This document shows, one piece after another, positions 32,827-44,605 of a DNA stretch of 64,000 bases. The DNA is from Ryuthela nishihirai (lineage: Eukaryota; Arthropoda; Arachnida; Araneae; Heptathelidae): NCBI GenBank assembly GCA_038380435.1, contig JAWZYU010000017.1, positions 24,551,283-24,615,282 on the forward strand. The letters run 5' to 3'. Position 1 is the first letter of the stretch. Every line of letters begins with the position of its first letter. A program made the translations under genes and the position numbers. The notes below the pieces were generated by a model that ran no database searches, was not told the origin of the DNA, and was given only the letters and a program-made list of their open reading frames with translations.

Positions 32827-33671
32827 ACACACAGTATTTATATATATATATATCTATCTATCTTCCAGTTCACTTGCAACAGATCCAACAGGTCTTTGAG
32901 AAAAATCTGGTGTTCAGATTTTTCCTTAATTTATAGAAATCAGTGTGGTTTGGATTTTTCAGTTTGTGTGATCTTGCTACTTGATATTGGAAGATCATTC
33001 TGTGCTTGTTAATTTTAACAATAAATTATGTTATTTGGTCTATCATATTGTGAATGTATTTAATTCTTTATTATTGAAAAATGAATTAATGAATTTATTG
33101 ATGCTCCAATACTGTTGTAAAATAATAAATTTCAGTTGTCTCTTTTAGAAAGAAATGATCCTACTAGGAGAAAGTATAGTATTAGCTCCTGACTTTTTGT
33201 TTTACATGGGGCAGCTATTATCTTTACTAGCTATGGATTCTTCAATCAGTTCCATTTCTGCATGGAATGAAAATGGTGAGTGTCGTTATTTAAAAAATTA
33301 GCATTTAGCTTTTTAAACACAATATGCTTAAATTTTTGTAAATTTAGTAATAGATAAAGCAAAATATTTTTAAAACACACATTAGTTAATATGGTATTTA
33401 TTTCATTAAAAATGGGAGTAATAAAAGCATTAGGTTTATAATAGAATTGTTATTATGGGCCTGAGGGTCCAAGTCCCACCAACATTTCTGTAATACAAAA
33501 ATTATTAAACTCTGAATTAGGATAAATAATTAAAATAATATTTTAATGGATATTTGTTCCCTAAGAATTTTATTTCATTTCAATAAAATTCAACAAGAAA
33601 TTTTATTTCAGTAAGCATTTTGTGAAGTAATGCACTTGAAACTTAATTATAAGTGTAAATAAACACAGGGT
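32827..33671. other. intron around exon 8, no repeat seen
   Basis: A short TA/TC run at 32837-32871; otherwise only exon 8. Confidence 0.4.
33149..33275 (+). CDS. POMGNT1: POMGNT1-like gene, exon 8 (metal-site region, triad lost)
   Basis: Acceptor TCTCTTTTAG, donor GTGAGT. Reads KEMILLGESIVLAPDFLFYM, then GQLLSLLAMDSSISSI and SAWNEN. This is the most diagnostic exon: LAPDF fits IAVDFF of POMGNT1 and VAPDFF of GnT-I, and SISAWNENG fits the family signature CISAWNDQG. The GT-A metal motif just before APDF (EED in POMGNT1, EDD in GnT-I, whose last Asp binds Mn2+) reads G-E-S, so the metal ligand is Ser. The reading frame and splice sites are intact. Confidence 0.88.
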
Positions 33672-33880
33672 ATTTCATGGCTGAGTGGTTAGCACACTTA
33701 GCTACTGATCAAAGGGACTTGAGTTCAAGCCCTGGGTAAAGCATGGACATTTGTGTTGTTTTTCTGCATAGGTCCCACATTCCTCACAGACCTACTATGG
33801 TGTATAAACTGACATGCTCCTGTCAGACCTCTGTGGCAAGCAATTGATTGAGGTGGTATTTATTTATATATTTATTTTAT
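33672..33880 (+). mobile_element. SINE family B
   Basis: Head TTCATGGCTGAGTGGTTAGC, B box GAGTTCAAGCC, body TTTTTCTGCATAGGTCC, tail GCAATTGATTGAGGTGG and TTTATTTA. Confidence 0.82.
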
Positions 33881-34045
33881 ATTTTGGGCAACCTTCAAGT
33901 GTGCCCAGAAATTTTCATCATTTACCATATTGCCTGATACACTTTGCAAGTTAAAATGAGGTCTATGAAGCAGGCCCACAACAATACTTAAGTGATATCA
34001 CTGATTGTAGTGCCACCGCTAGATCATTATTGGAAACTCAGGAAA

Positions 34046-34852
34046 TCAAAGTTCGAAAAAAAATTCACTTGTTATAATTCGAAAAAAAATTCACTTGTCC
34101 GATGTTGATGAGGTGACATTACCTGTGCCTTCAGTAAATAATATTTTATTATGTAGTAAAAATACATCTACTGTAGTTATATACATTAATAATCTGTCAT
34201 TTAATAATCATAAGTATTATCAACAGTATGAGAATATTACTGGGCAGTAGGAAAGGAAATTTAAAGTTATTTTAATAGTGACAGTGTGGTGTGAAGGAGT
34301 CATCACCAATATGGATTCCCAACAAGAGCTATGTAAAGTGGTTTGTGCTATATTAATGAAGCTTACATTTTTTTATAACTTTATACATCAGGTATTGATA
34401 TAGGCATATCGATATGATATAATTATTGCAAGGCATTTTGTGTCATTTTAACAAAAACAGATTTTAGTGTTCAGAAAGTATATATTAATGTTTCAGACAT
34501 TATTACTGTGTAAATAGATTTTACTGATAGTTACTAATAAAATCCTTTTGGCTGCTAATTAATATGTTTGTGTGAAGCAGAAAATGGTGTTTCAATCAGT
34601 ATCACTGTGGCTGTTGATAAGAATTTGAACACAGCTACCTATTGAATGTCTGGGAATGTGATAGAAATTTTAAAGTGAATTTGCTGTTCATGAAATAAAC
34701 AATGAATACTGAGTTAGTAATAGATGAGTCTAAATGTTATATATATATATGTAATAAGATGGACCCAATATCAACCATCAAATAGTCTATTTCATCAGTA
34801 CCTTGCAAATGCTGTACATATTTATAACAAGTGAATTTTTTTTCGAACTTTG
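34046..34852. mobile_element. candidate MITE with 32-bp inverted ends
   Basis: ATCAAAGTTCGAAAAAAAAT at the left (34046-34078 overall) and its reverse complement ending CGAACTTTGAT at the right (34821-34852) bound about 805 bp without coding capacity. A second partial copy of the left end (ATTCGAAAAAAAATTCACTT) follows at 34078. No convincing target duplication. Confidence 0.6.
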
Positions 34853-36489
34853 ATAGCACTAGTTGGTCAAAATTTTTCATATATTTTAGTAATATACTAA
34901 CATGTAAGCTTATGTTAAATCAATTAGTTTGATTTTGTTGTGGAAGTATTTTTTCTCATTATTAATTTATTTCTTTAATATTACACTCCTCTGGGGTGGT
35001 TAGTTACACACTTTTGACCCAAAGTAATTATAAAAAAAATAGGATGAATATATAAAAATACCATTGAACATTTGCATTAAGATAGACACAATACAGAAAT
35101 TTCGTATATATTAATATATGACAGAGTTAAGGAAAAAATTTAAACAACTGCCATTAGCTGAGAAAGCAGAAAGCTCTCTCAGATGTTACAAATTGAAACC
35201 ATAATCTTAACTATATTCTCTCCCATTCTTTGAAGAAATCAATTGCATTCACTCAAAAGAATTCAAACAAATTAGATGCCATAATATTTTGTAAGTAATT
35301 GTAGCAGTGATAAAAGGCAGTAAAATTTAAATCATTTTTTAAATAACCTTTCAGCTTCTATTATGCATAAAACTCGCATTTAAAATATTGTAAAGAAAGT
35401 CAGTTTTGTAATTTGTTTAGAATAGTTTACTGATGCTTTCAGTGGGGTTTAGTAAGTTTGAATTATAGATGTCTAAGAAAAGATCTGTATAGGTTATCAT
35501 TAGTTATGGAATTAAGAAAATTTTTGTAAGATTCATTATTGTGATAGAATATCATTAATTTCATGCTTAGTCCATGGATCTGTGTGCTGTTTGGGAGTGG
35601 ATGTAGGTGCATGGATATGATATAGTTTTGTGCACTGATACAGCTGAGTTATAATGCTGCTAATAGCATTCTGTAAAATTGTGTTCATTGTCTGTAATAA
35701 TTTTCATTAAAACTGTTTATTCTAGAAAATCGTTACTAAGGCTTAGTGATTGGATTATTTAGTCTCAGTGGTTTTCTTAACTGTAAAAAGGAAGTGTGTT
35801 GTTCACAAATCTGCATTGTTTGGACTGGTTTTCTCAGATTAGTTATTCTATCTGATGATGTTGCAAGTCAGCTCTGTTTTACACTTAAAACCACCAAGGC
35901 TAAATAATTCAGTCTTTAGGAATTATTAACAATTTTCTGAAATAAATTATAGTAATATCTAATTGCTTTACATCTCATTACAGACAGCTAATACAAATTT
36001 AGACTTTCACTAGTAATATTACTGATTCAACAAACTGTATATCCTGTATGAATCATATCCATGCACTTACACCAACTCAAATACCAAGCAGTAGTGGTGT
36101 TTGATTTCTTCAATTGGTATCAGTGTTATATTTGAAACAGGTTTATTTTTATGGCAATTAAAATGTTTTCAACAAAAAATGAGGTGGTGGAAGCACAAAA
36201 TAGTTACCCAGAAGGGCCAGTCCATATTTACTACCCCTCTTGTACAGAAGTTCCCTAGGCTAGTAATAGCAAATTTCCTATTCAGTAGGTCTCATGAAGA
36301 GACTCACCCTTGAAACTAAGCAAGTGTAAAAATAAAACTTATTTTATATTTTCACTGGTTTTGTTATTGGTAGAGATTTGAATTTTTAGCATGACACAGG
36401 CTGCATGGTGAAAAACTGTGAGAAATTTTTAAGTAATGGAATATTTTGATAATATCACCGAATGCAAAATTTAGATAATAAAAAAAAAA
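34853..36489. other. intron sequence, no feature recognised
   Basis: AT-rich DNA; no repeat family of this window was matched. Confidence 0.4.
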
Positions 36490-36512
36490 CCCTCAAGCAG
36501 CTGCTTGCTTAT
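36490..36512 (-). mobile_element. SINE family B, tail remnant
   Basis: CCCTCAAGCAGCTGCTTGC only. Confidence 0.5.
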
Positions 36513-36734
36513 AATAGGTATGGAAAAATTATATAATAAATATTATAAGTGATTAAATTATATGTAACAAGTTAAAAAGTTTCGTGTATGCAGTCCTTTC
36601 CACTATTGAACAAAAACAAATATTTATAAAGAAACTCGTAAAACATAAATCACATTATATACTATATGGTAAAATTTTATTACATGCATATATTCTTTTA
36701 CAAGCCAATCAATGTTCGTTCTCTCACCAAGGGA

Positions 36735-36850
36735 AGAGTCGGGGACTATTGAAGAAAATCACAGTTCAGGCTCAAGTTGGGACTCAAACCTAGAAGTTTG
36801 AGATTACACACACTTGGCACACCACCATCTGAGCATCAGCGCCTCTGCAT
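36735..36850 (-). repeat. tRNA-like remnant
   Basis: GGGACTCAAACCTAGAAG, CACTTGGCACACCACCATCT and GAGCATCAGCGCC have the order of a reversed B box, anticodon region and A box of a tRNA-derived element. It lies just outside the left end of the 3-kb inverted-repeat-bounded block. Confidence 0.45.
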
Positions 36851-38267
36851 AGTTGGCTTCTCTGTATGTAAAAGTATATGGGCCCCAAAGCCCTTTCTAT
36901 GGAGAAGACCATATGTCACGTGACATTGTGTGATGTAGTAAAACGAGGCTCTCGGTTTTGGAAACGAAACACAGTAATTGCAGTTTTTTGGAAATTTACA
37001 ATAGTGTTGAACTTAGTTATTGCATATAATTTTTCAAACAATACATGGACTGATCAAAACTGAATAATGCTATATATTAACATCTGTCACCCTTATATTT
37101 TGTTAAACACTTTAATATTCAGGGCCAATCTAATGTTATAAGCGTAAGGCTATTTACCAATATGCCAAAAGCAATATGTCATATATCATTTCTTTAGTTA
37201 TATGAATTCAAAAATTTAATTTTTTTCCAGAATAATTAGTTATTGAATAATCAAACCTTGCATATTTTATTCACGAAAAATCACTACCACTTTAGTAGTC
37301 TACAACAAAGAAATTCATTATGCATTCAAATTCTGCTTCATACAAAATGTTCTCCAGCATTTTTGACATCAAATTCAGGATAAAAAAGAATAAAATATAA
37401 TTAATGGGAAAAAATATTTCTTCCCATTGTGGTCTTTTACTAAATCCTCAAAAATGATGTATCAAACATTTTTTCCTCAATTACATAATTAGCACATGTA
37501 GCAATATTTCAAATATGTGATTTCATTATTTTCATGAATCATTAAAGAGTATGTGTAATCGAAATCTTTTGAATCAATTAGTGATTCAGAATAATTGTAA
37601 TAAAAAAGGACATTAAAATAAAACTTTTTCTTGAAAGACATTGTCATTATTTCATCCTAATTTGTTTAAGTAATATTACATCCCTTTCAAAATTGCCTTA
37701 AACAATTTTTTTGTACAATATAAAATTTGATAAAATTTAGACTACACCAGTAATATTTTTAGAGTGCAATAGTAGTCTTATAAGGAGAATATGTTTACTT
37801 AGCATATTTTATAATTGTTTGCCCTAAAGAAATGTGGGAACTATTTCCTTAGATCTGTACTGCAATGTTAATCCTGAACTTTGAGATTCAGTAATACTCT
37901 ATTTAGCTGCTGTATTTACCTATCACATTATACATATATTGCAATAGAAGAGTGTAATTAATTTAAAATGGATTAGGATTTTATATCCTGGTAAAATTGT
38001 ATTTTTATTCACAGAGTAACAAGGCGTATAATACATATGATCAGCTATAAAATTCAAATATTAATTTAGCAATTAAATGGAATTACTGAAGTAAAAGTCA
38101 ATAACCATTATCATACATAACAAATCATTGTCACATATTGATTGATTATAATGCTCAGCATAAATGGAGAATCCTTTTCTACAGCGTTTAAATTTTATTT
38201 ATGCAAATAATCTAAAATAGCTTTAAAGGTTTTATTAAAAGTTGAATTGTTTTAGTAATGTATATTA

Positions 38268-38452
38268 TACATACATACATACATACATACATACATACAT
38301 ACATACATACATACATACATACATACATACATACATACATACGTACGTACGTACGTACGTACGTATACATACATACATACATACATACATACATACATAC
38401 ATACATACGTAATACATACATACATACATACGTACGTACGTATCTTTCTATT
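38268..38452. repeat. compound microsatellite (ACAT)n/(ACGT)n
   Basis: About 19 ATAC/CATA units, six ACGT units (38342-38365), about ten more CATA units, an interruption, then further CATA and ACGT units. Confidence 0.97.
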
Positions 38453-38689
38453 TAATACTATTAGTACGTACGATCCTTCTATTTAATTTGAATGGGAAGT
38501 CCCACACAACCTAAAACGTTTTGTGTCAATGTGACACAAAACATGTCAGCAATTGATTCCCTTGTTATAATTAGACTGCTTATCCCTCATATAATTTAAG
38601 TTTTTAACACTTATTAAAGCTAAAAAACCCAACTATTGATAATATTTTAATCACATTTAATGGCATATACATTCTCACTGTAGGTATTA

Positions 38690-39450
38690 ATGAAATGTTA
38701 GCTTAAACGAAATCATTTTACATTCAAAATTCAATGACATATCAGTTCAAATGTAACGAATGAAGTCTAATTACTTTACCACTGAAATATCAGTGGTATG
38801 TCAACTCTAATCTAAATCAATTTAGCACTAAAATATCAGCGAATGTAAAATTTAAGTCATTTTACCATTTAAATATCAGTGAAATATGAACTATAAACCA
38901 AATCATTTTACAAATTAAATACCAGCGAAATGTTAACTATAACCAAATTATTTTACTAATTGAATATCAGCAAAATGTGAACTATAAACCAAATAATATT
39001 ATTACTAAGATATTGGCGAAATCTGAACTGCAAAACCAAATCATTTTATCACTTAAACATCAGCGAAATGTGAACTGTAAACCAAATCATTTTACCATTA
39101 AAATATCAGGGAAATATAAACTATAAACTGAACCATTTTACCACTTAAATATCAGCTATAAACCAAATCAATTTAGTACTAAAATCTCAGCAAATGTCAA
39201 TTTTAAATTAAATCACTTTACCACTTAAATATCAGCGAAAGGTCAACTATAAACCAAATGATTTTATCACTAAAATAATCGGCGAATGTCAACTGTAAGT
39301 CAAATCATTTTAGTACTAAAATATCAGTGAAATATCAACTATAAACCAATTCATTTTACCACTAAAATATTAACGAATATCAACTATAAACCAAATAATT
39401 TTATCATTCAGATATCACTGAGATTTCAACTGTAAAACCAAATCACTTAT
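38690..39450. repeat. 46-bp minisatellite, about 16 units
   Basis: Degenerate unit reading AAACCAAATCATTTTACCAC then TAAAATATCAGCGAAATGTG then AACTAT. Units vary by 10-25%, and one (near 39150) has an 18-base deletion. AT-rich, non-coding. Confidence 0.92.
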
Positions 39451-40153
39451 TAAAATTTTCAAAATTCCATTTACCTTGAATGTTCTTGAAAGCGATGATA
39501 AAATTATGATCAAAATGATTTTCACAAAACATCACTTTGCACAAAAGAGTATTTTCCATAGCCGAGCAATAGTTGCTATTGTAACCAAGCACTAGACCAT
39601 GAGTCAAGTCATGTCAGGCCTAATAAAGAACTATCGCAAAGTGGCTCACACAAAAATTATGTGCACAAACTTTTGATAAATCACTTCACTAATTACACCG
39701 GAGGACATTAAACACTCTAATAAATAACAATTCATGTTGTATTCAGCTCAAAAACATGTAATATAGATATTTATCTACTACAAAAGTTAAAAATTTCAGA
39801 AATACTGCCACAGCACTACACTGTGGCCAGCGAGAAAAAGTGAGACAAAAGGCTCATGGGACTGCTAAGCCTCATTTTTTAATGTTGCAGTCACGTGACA
39901 TCTGGCCTTCTCTGTATAGAGGGCTTTGACTGTCCCCACCTATTCAGAAACTCGTGAGCCACCACTGGTATAAATAAATGAAATGATTGAAGATAGTTGA
40001 CAAATAAAAAAAATTCAAGTTCTTATTTCCTTATTTAAGCTTGTAGTATGCTATCCATGTGAGTGGTGTCTTAGAATTTGTGATGCTACAGTTCAGCAGA
40101 GCATGAAGTTTAATAATCTTTATAATATTTAAAAATATGCAAATATATATCTA

Positions 40154-40435
40154 TCCTCCTGGCCAAATTATCAAGAACACGTACTAAATACTTTGTTGTA
40201 TGCATTACAGCACAGTCCCCAAATTTCAAAGTTTTGAATTCTCTGTGCATAGTTCTTGTTGAACTGGATTTTGAAGTACTGCTAGCAGTCATCAGCTAAT
40301 GAATTGTAACAGCATGTGTCTTGGCATACAATTTGTGCCAAAAACTGCTTGATCAGTAAGAAATTTGCATACATTGGCATGTTTCATGGTACTTCGAACA
40401 TGATGTAGTGTTCATAATAATTTGGCCAGGCAATG
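40154..40435. mobile_element. 282-bp MITE, Tc1/mariner type
   Basis: Left end TCCTCCTGGCCAAATTAT (40154-40171) and right end reading CATTGCCTGGCCAAATTAT on the minus strand (40417-40435), both continuing to AAGAACAC/TGAACAC, with TA on each side (40152-40153, 40436-40437). No coding capacity. Confidence 0.7.
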
Positions 40436-40494
40436 TATAGATATTTAATAATTTTTTTTCCTGCATGTACACAACTCTGTTGTATCACAACATT

Positions 40495-40775
40495 GGTTTT
40501 AGTACATTGGGGAAACACTGCTCAGGGATATGCAGCTTTGCTACCTAAAGAACATTCTATAAATCTTTCATTGGGAAACAAAATTTAACACCAAGAGCTT
40601 TTTTATGCTCACCCAATGATGTTTGGCTTGAGATCCAGTGATTGGATAGGCTACAGAAGTAGGGCAACACCATCTCATGCTTAAGAAAATCTTGAATGAT
40701 ATTGACTGAATGATCATTGTCCTGTTGGAACAATGAGAGATGGATAGCAGAGTGCAGCTGGCTAATATAAACTTA
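40495..40775 (-). pseudogene. Tc1-like transposase C-terminal relic
   Basis: The minus strand reads, with frame slips, QQDNDHSVNIIQDFLKHEM, then SNHWISSQTSLGEHKKAL. This follows the Tc1 order QQDNDPKHT...W-x-SQSPDLNPIE. The last catalytic Glu region is not preserved. Confidence 0.5.
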
Positions 40776-42265
40776 GACATGTAATGAAAAATAGTAAATT
40801 AATATAGTATTGTATGCCCGGTTATGTAATTATACCTTCAGTCAAAGACATCTTTTAAAACTATTAGATAAGAGGAAAATAAGATTGAGACCATGTACAG
40901 TAAGTCCTTGTTGTTAAGCTCCCCTTTGTTTATTAATTCATTGCTGTTGTGACCCTGTTTTTTTAACATATATATATTATGATTTACCAGAAGTTTTTAA
41001 TAAAAATGCCAAATTTTCAATCTATGCTGATTTTTTTTTGGTTTGAAGCAAGAACATTTTCAAAAATTAAAAAAAAAACTTGAAAGCTGTAATAAAAAAA
41101 AATCAAATTATATTGCAATGAATGATACTAAAAAATAATTAGTTATGTCATTTGTTAGACTTAAGCTATTATCCCTCATTTAAACATTATTATTAATCAA
41201 AATCTGTTATCTAATACAGAACAGATTAACCCTTCTAGTGTCCATCCTGAAAGACTGGTTTACATCCAGAGGCCAAGCTATTTTCTCCCTATACTCAGCC
41301 AAAAAAATTTTAACTGTAGAGTTTTTTTGCCAAATAACTAATGAAAGGAATTATGGCATGTTCTATGCCAAATTAATCAGCATTTCAATGTGGATTTTCT
41401 GAAATTATAATATTTGATAAAAAAAATGACTAGTTTTATTTTAATAGGACTTTTTAGCATCATTTAGTAAAGAAGTGCATCTGGCAATACAAATAAAAAT
41501 TTATAAAGAAAAACAACTTGAAAAATGATTACAAATGCACATGAATAGAAAGGCTATTTATTTCTGAGTAACAAAAAAACTGGGGTTTTTGAAAACTTGA
41601 AACAAAAAAATTAATTTTTTTTGTTTCAAGTAAATATTTCTCTCGTTTTATATATTTTTTTTCTCGCTACCATGCTTTGAGAAAAGTCCAGGCTCTTAGC
41701 CAATTGTGCTGAGTCAGATAAATAAATCAACCTTAGAATTTTTTAAAAAAAGTAATCAATCAATCAAGTATCAGAAATAGGTCATCTTATATGCCAAATT
41801 AAACAGAGTTTAACTCCAAATCTTATGGAAATAATGAAATTTAAATAATTTATAAGCATATTAATTTTAATAAGCCTTTTTCATTGTGATATGGTAAAAA
41901 ATAGATCAAACTATACAATTAAGACTTAATTTTGGAAAACCCGATGAATAAAAATAGTTAAATTATATATTAATCAAAAGGAAATTTCCTCCTGAGTAAT
42001 ATAATATTTAATCTGAAACATTATTTTTATTTCTTTTTATGATTCTTTTCAGTATCATATATTTTAAATACGGCCAGTGTTATGAAAAGTGACTGGACTT
42101 CTCATATTCATGGGATTTTCTGAACTGGTTATAAAATGGAAAAAAAAAACTTTCTTGGCTGTCTTATTTTATTAAACATTACAGATTTTTTCTTTGAGTA
42201 TTGAAGTTTCACAATATTGGCTAATTGCAGAGAGGTTTGTGCACCAAAGCAAAAGAAAAAATGTT

Positions 42266-43056
42266 AATTAATAGATTCTGAAAAAAAATTCATCGCCGAC
42301 ACAGCGGGAATCAAACCCACATCTCTCCAGATTCATGCCAGAGCGTGTTACCATTGCACCACGCGTTGGACAATGAAATTTTTCAGAATAAGACCTTATA
42401 AATCTTCTTCATTGAGATGTGGCTGAAACAGCGCCATCTATACTCAAGGAGATGCAACTTTTTCATTCGTTGCTATTGATTATCAGATGTTAATGAGAAG
42501 GTCGCTAATGCTACCACGTTAATATATAATTAAAAATCTATCCATAGTGAATGCACAGTATTCCCTGTTAAGATAGACATCAAACATTAATTAATAGATT
42601 CTGAAAAAAATTCATCGCTGACATGGAGGGAGTCGAACCCGTATCTCTCCAGATTCATGCTAGAGTGCGCTACCATTTCACCATGCTTTGGACTATGAAA
42701 TTTTTCAGAATAAGACCACATAGATTGATGTCTATCTTAACAGGGAATACTGTGCATTCAGTGTGGATTGATTTTTAATTATATATTAACGCGTTAATGA
42801 CCTTCTCATTAACATCTGATAATCAGCAACGACTGAAAAAGTTGCATCTCCTTGAGTATAGATGGCACTGTCTCAGCCACGTCTCAATGAAGAAGATTTA
42901 TAAGGTCTTATTCTGAAAAATTTAAATGTCCAACGCGTGGTGCAATGGTAGCGTGATTCCCACCGTGTCGGCGATGAATTTTTTTCAGAATCTATTAATT
43001 AATGTTTGATGTCTATCTTAATAGGGAATACTTTGCATTCACTATGGATTGATTTT
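42266..43056. repeat. tRNA-headed foldback repeat, locus 2, with target duplication
   Basis: 791-bp palindromic insertion: two minus-strand tRNA-headed units 322-323 bases apart (tRNA-like parts about 42298-42368 and 42614-42684), then a plus-oriented half with a deleted tRNA part (42928-42975). Arms such as GATGTCTATCTTAACAGGGA near 42728-42747 and GGTCTTATTCTGAAAAATTT near 42904 pair with their reverse complements. A perfect 11-bp duplication GAAAAAATGTT flanks it (42255-42265, 43057-43067). It lies inside TF-1 copy 2. Confidence 0.9.
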
Positions 43057-43248
43057 GAAAAAATGTTGTATCATCTGAGTGTACATATATATTTATGATT
43101 TACCAGAAGGTAAATTTATGATTTACCATTTTATAACCAGTTCAGAAAATCCCGTGAATATGAGAAGTCCAGTCACTTTTGATAACACTGGCCATGTTTA
43201 AAATATGACAAATGACATAACTAATAGGTCTGACAAATGACAGATACT

Positions 43249-43263
43249 GGGGGGGGGGGGGGG
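43249..43263 (+). repeat. G15 run in TF-1
   Basis: One of several long G runs at equivalent places in TF-1 copies (also 19185-19195, 19266-19279 and 54384-54401). Confidence 0.95.
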
Positions 43264-44396
43264 TGAGAGGAGGCTGCTTTAAAATCATTGAATATAAACA
43301 TAAAAATTCGAATTTTCTTTAAATGTAATTTTTCTAGAGGGGGGGGGGGAGTGAAACGTTTACAGTGAGTTTAGGAAGGGGGGGTGAACCCCGAAATTGC
43401 CCTCCCACGTGAGGACTGATTTCCATGGCAAGGAAGTCCATTTTGCCTCATTCATTTTCAGAAAATGGTGCAAGTCCAAATTTTTTTAGTAAAAAAAAAA
43501 CAAGAAATAATAAAATTACATATAACCTAATATGATGTTAAATATAATATCTGAAACCACTTTTAAGCTGGCCATCTGATGCAGCATAACTCAGAAAGAT
43601 CGAAAAATTAGCCTGCTAAAAGATTGCAACATTGCAGGAATAAATCTACAGAATGGAATTTGCTTCTTTATCCAAGACCTCATTCATTTTCAGAAAATGA
43701 TACCATATCAATTTGTTTTTTTATTGGAAAAAGTAATAAAAAGAAAAATTAGCATAAAACCTAATGTGATGTTAAATAAAATAAACACAGGAATAAGTTG
43801 TAAGCCAGCCATTCGATGTATCATAAGTATGAAAAATCAATAGTTATTGATTGCCAAAAGATCAATAATTTACAGAAATAAATCTCCTGAAATGAAAACT
43901 AAAGTTTAAATATAGAAAAGTAAATACTAACTTTACAAAGGATATCCAATATACTGTAAACAATCTATTATGGTGCCACTTTTAACACATGGAACAGAGA
44001 TAGTATGTATATGCACGCATCTGCTTCCTTGAGCCATAACTTAATTTGGGCAGCTGCACCCAATCATTGAGCCTAAGAATGATTACTTAGTTTTGATTTT
44101 AAAAATGGGGAAGGCACATAGAATGCTGGGATATATGATAAAAATAATTCTGGGAATACTGAGAGATGTTTATGGCAGAAAGGAGTGTAAAACGGGGAAA
44201 AAAATAACGGTATGTACTTTGTAATTGCTTTCAGAATGTTCAGTTTTTCAAAATAGCAGTTTTTTTTTGTTAAATTTTAAGAGATTTTCAAAACTTTAAG
44301 GAAAAATTTGTTGATAATAGTTGAAATCAAACTTGTGAGTTTAAATCAGGGGTTTGCTTCTGCAAAAAGTAACATTAACAACAAATCAAAATGCTG

Positions 44397-44605
44397 TATA
44401 TCCCATGGCCGAGTGGTTAGCGAGCTTGGCTATTGATTTAAGGGACTTGGGTTTGAGCCCCGGGTAAGGCATGGCTGTCTGTGTCGTTTTTCTGCTGAGG
44501 GCCTGCCATCCTCTCGGACCTTCTACTTTGGCATATAAACTGACAGGCTCCTGTCAGACCTCTGTGGCAAGCAGCTGCTTGAGGGGGTATTTATTTTTTT
44601 TATTT
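44397..44605 (+). mobile_element. SINE family B, best copy
   Basis: Head CCCATGGCCGAGTGGTTAGC, B box GGGTTTGAGCCC, body TTTTTCTGCTGAGGGCCTGC, ACTGACAGGCTCCTGTCAG, tail GCAGCTGCTTGAGGGGGTA and TTTATT. It sits near the right end of TF-1 copy 2. Confidence 0.88.

Larger units (their letters stand above)
36880..39936. mobile_element. 3.06-kb block bounded by inverted repeats
   Basis: The left end (36880-36940: GGGCCCCAAAGCCCT...ATGTCACGTGACAT) and right end (about 39878-39936, reverse complement GGGGACAGTCAAAGCCCT...ATGTCACGTGACTG) are imperfect inverted repeats of about 60 bp sharing AAAGCCCT, GAGAAG and ATGTCACGTGAC. Between them are AT-rich DNA, a tetranucleotide tract and a 46-bp minisatellite. 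No transposase frame. A non-autonomous DNA transposon is the likely reading; the flanking bases do not show an obvious duplication. Confidence 0.55.

Noticed and set aside
38212..38455. Open frames of 65-69 codons on both strands rich in Tyr-Ile-His-Thr or Met-Tyr-Val-Cys
   Set aside because: Pure translation of the tetranucleotide microsatellite.
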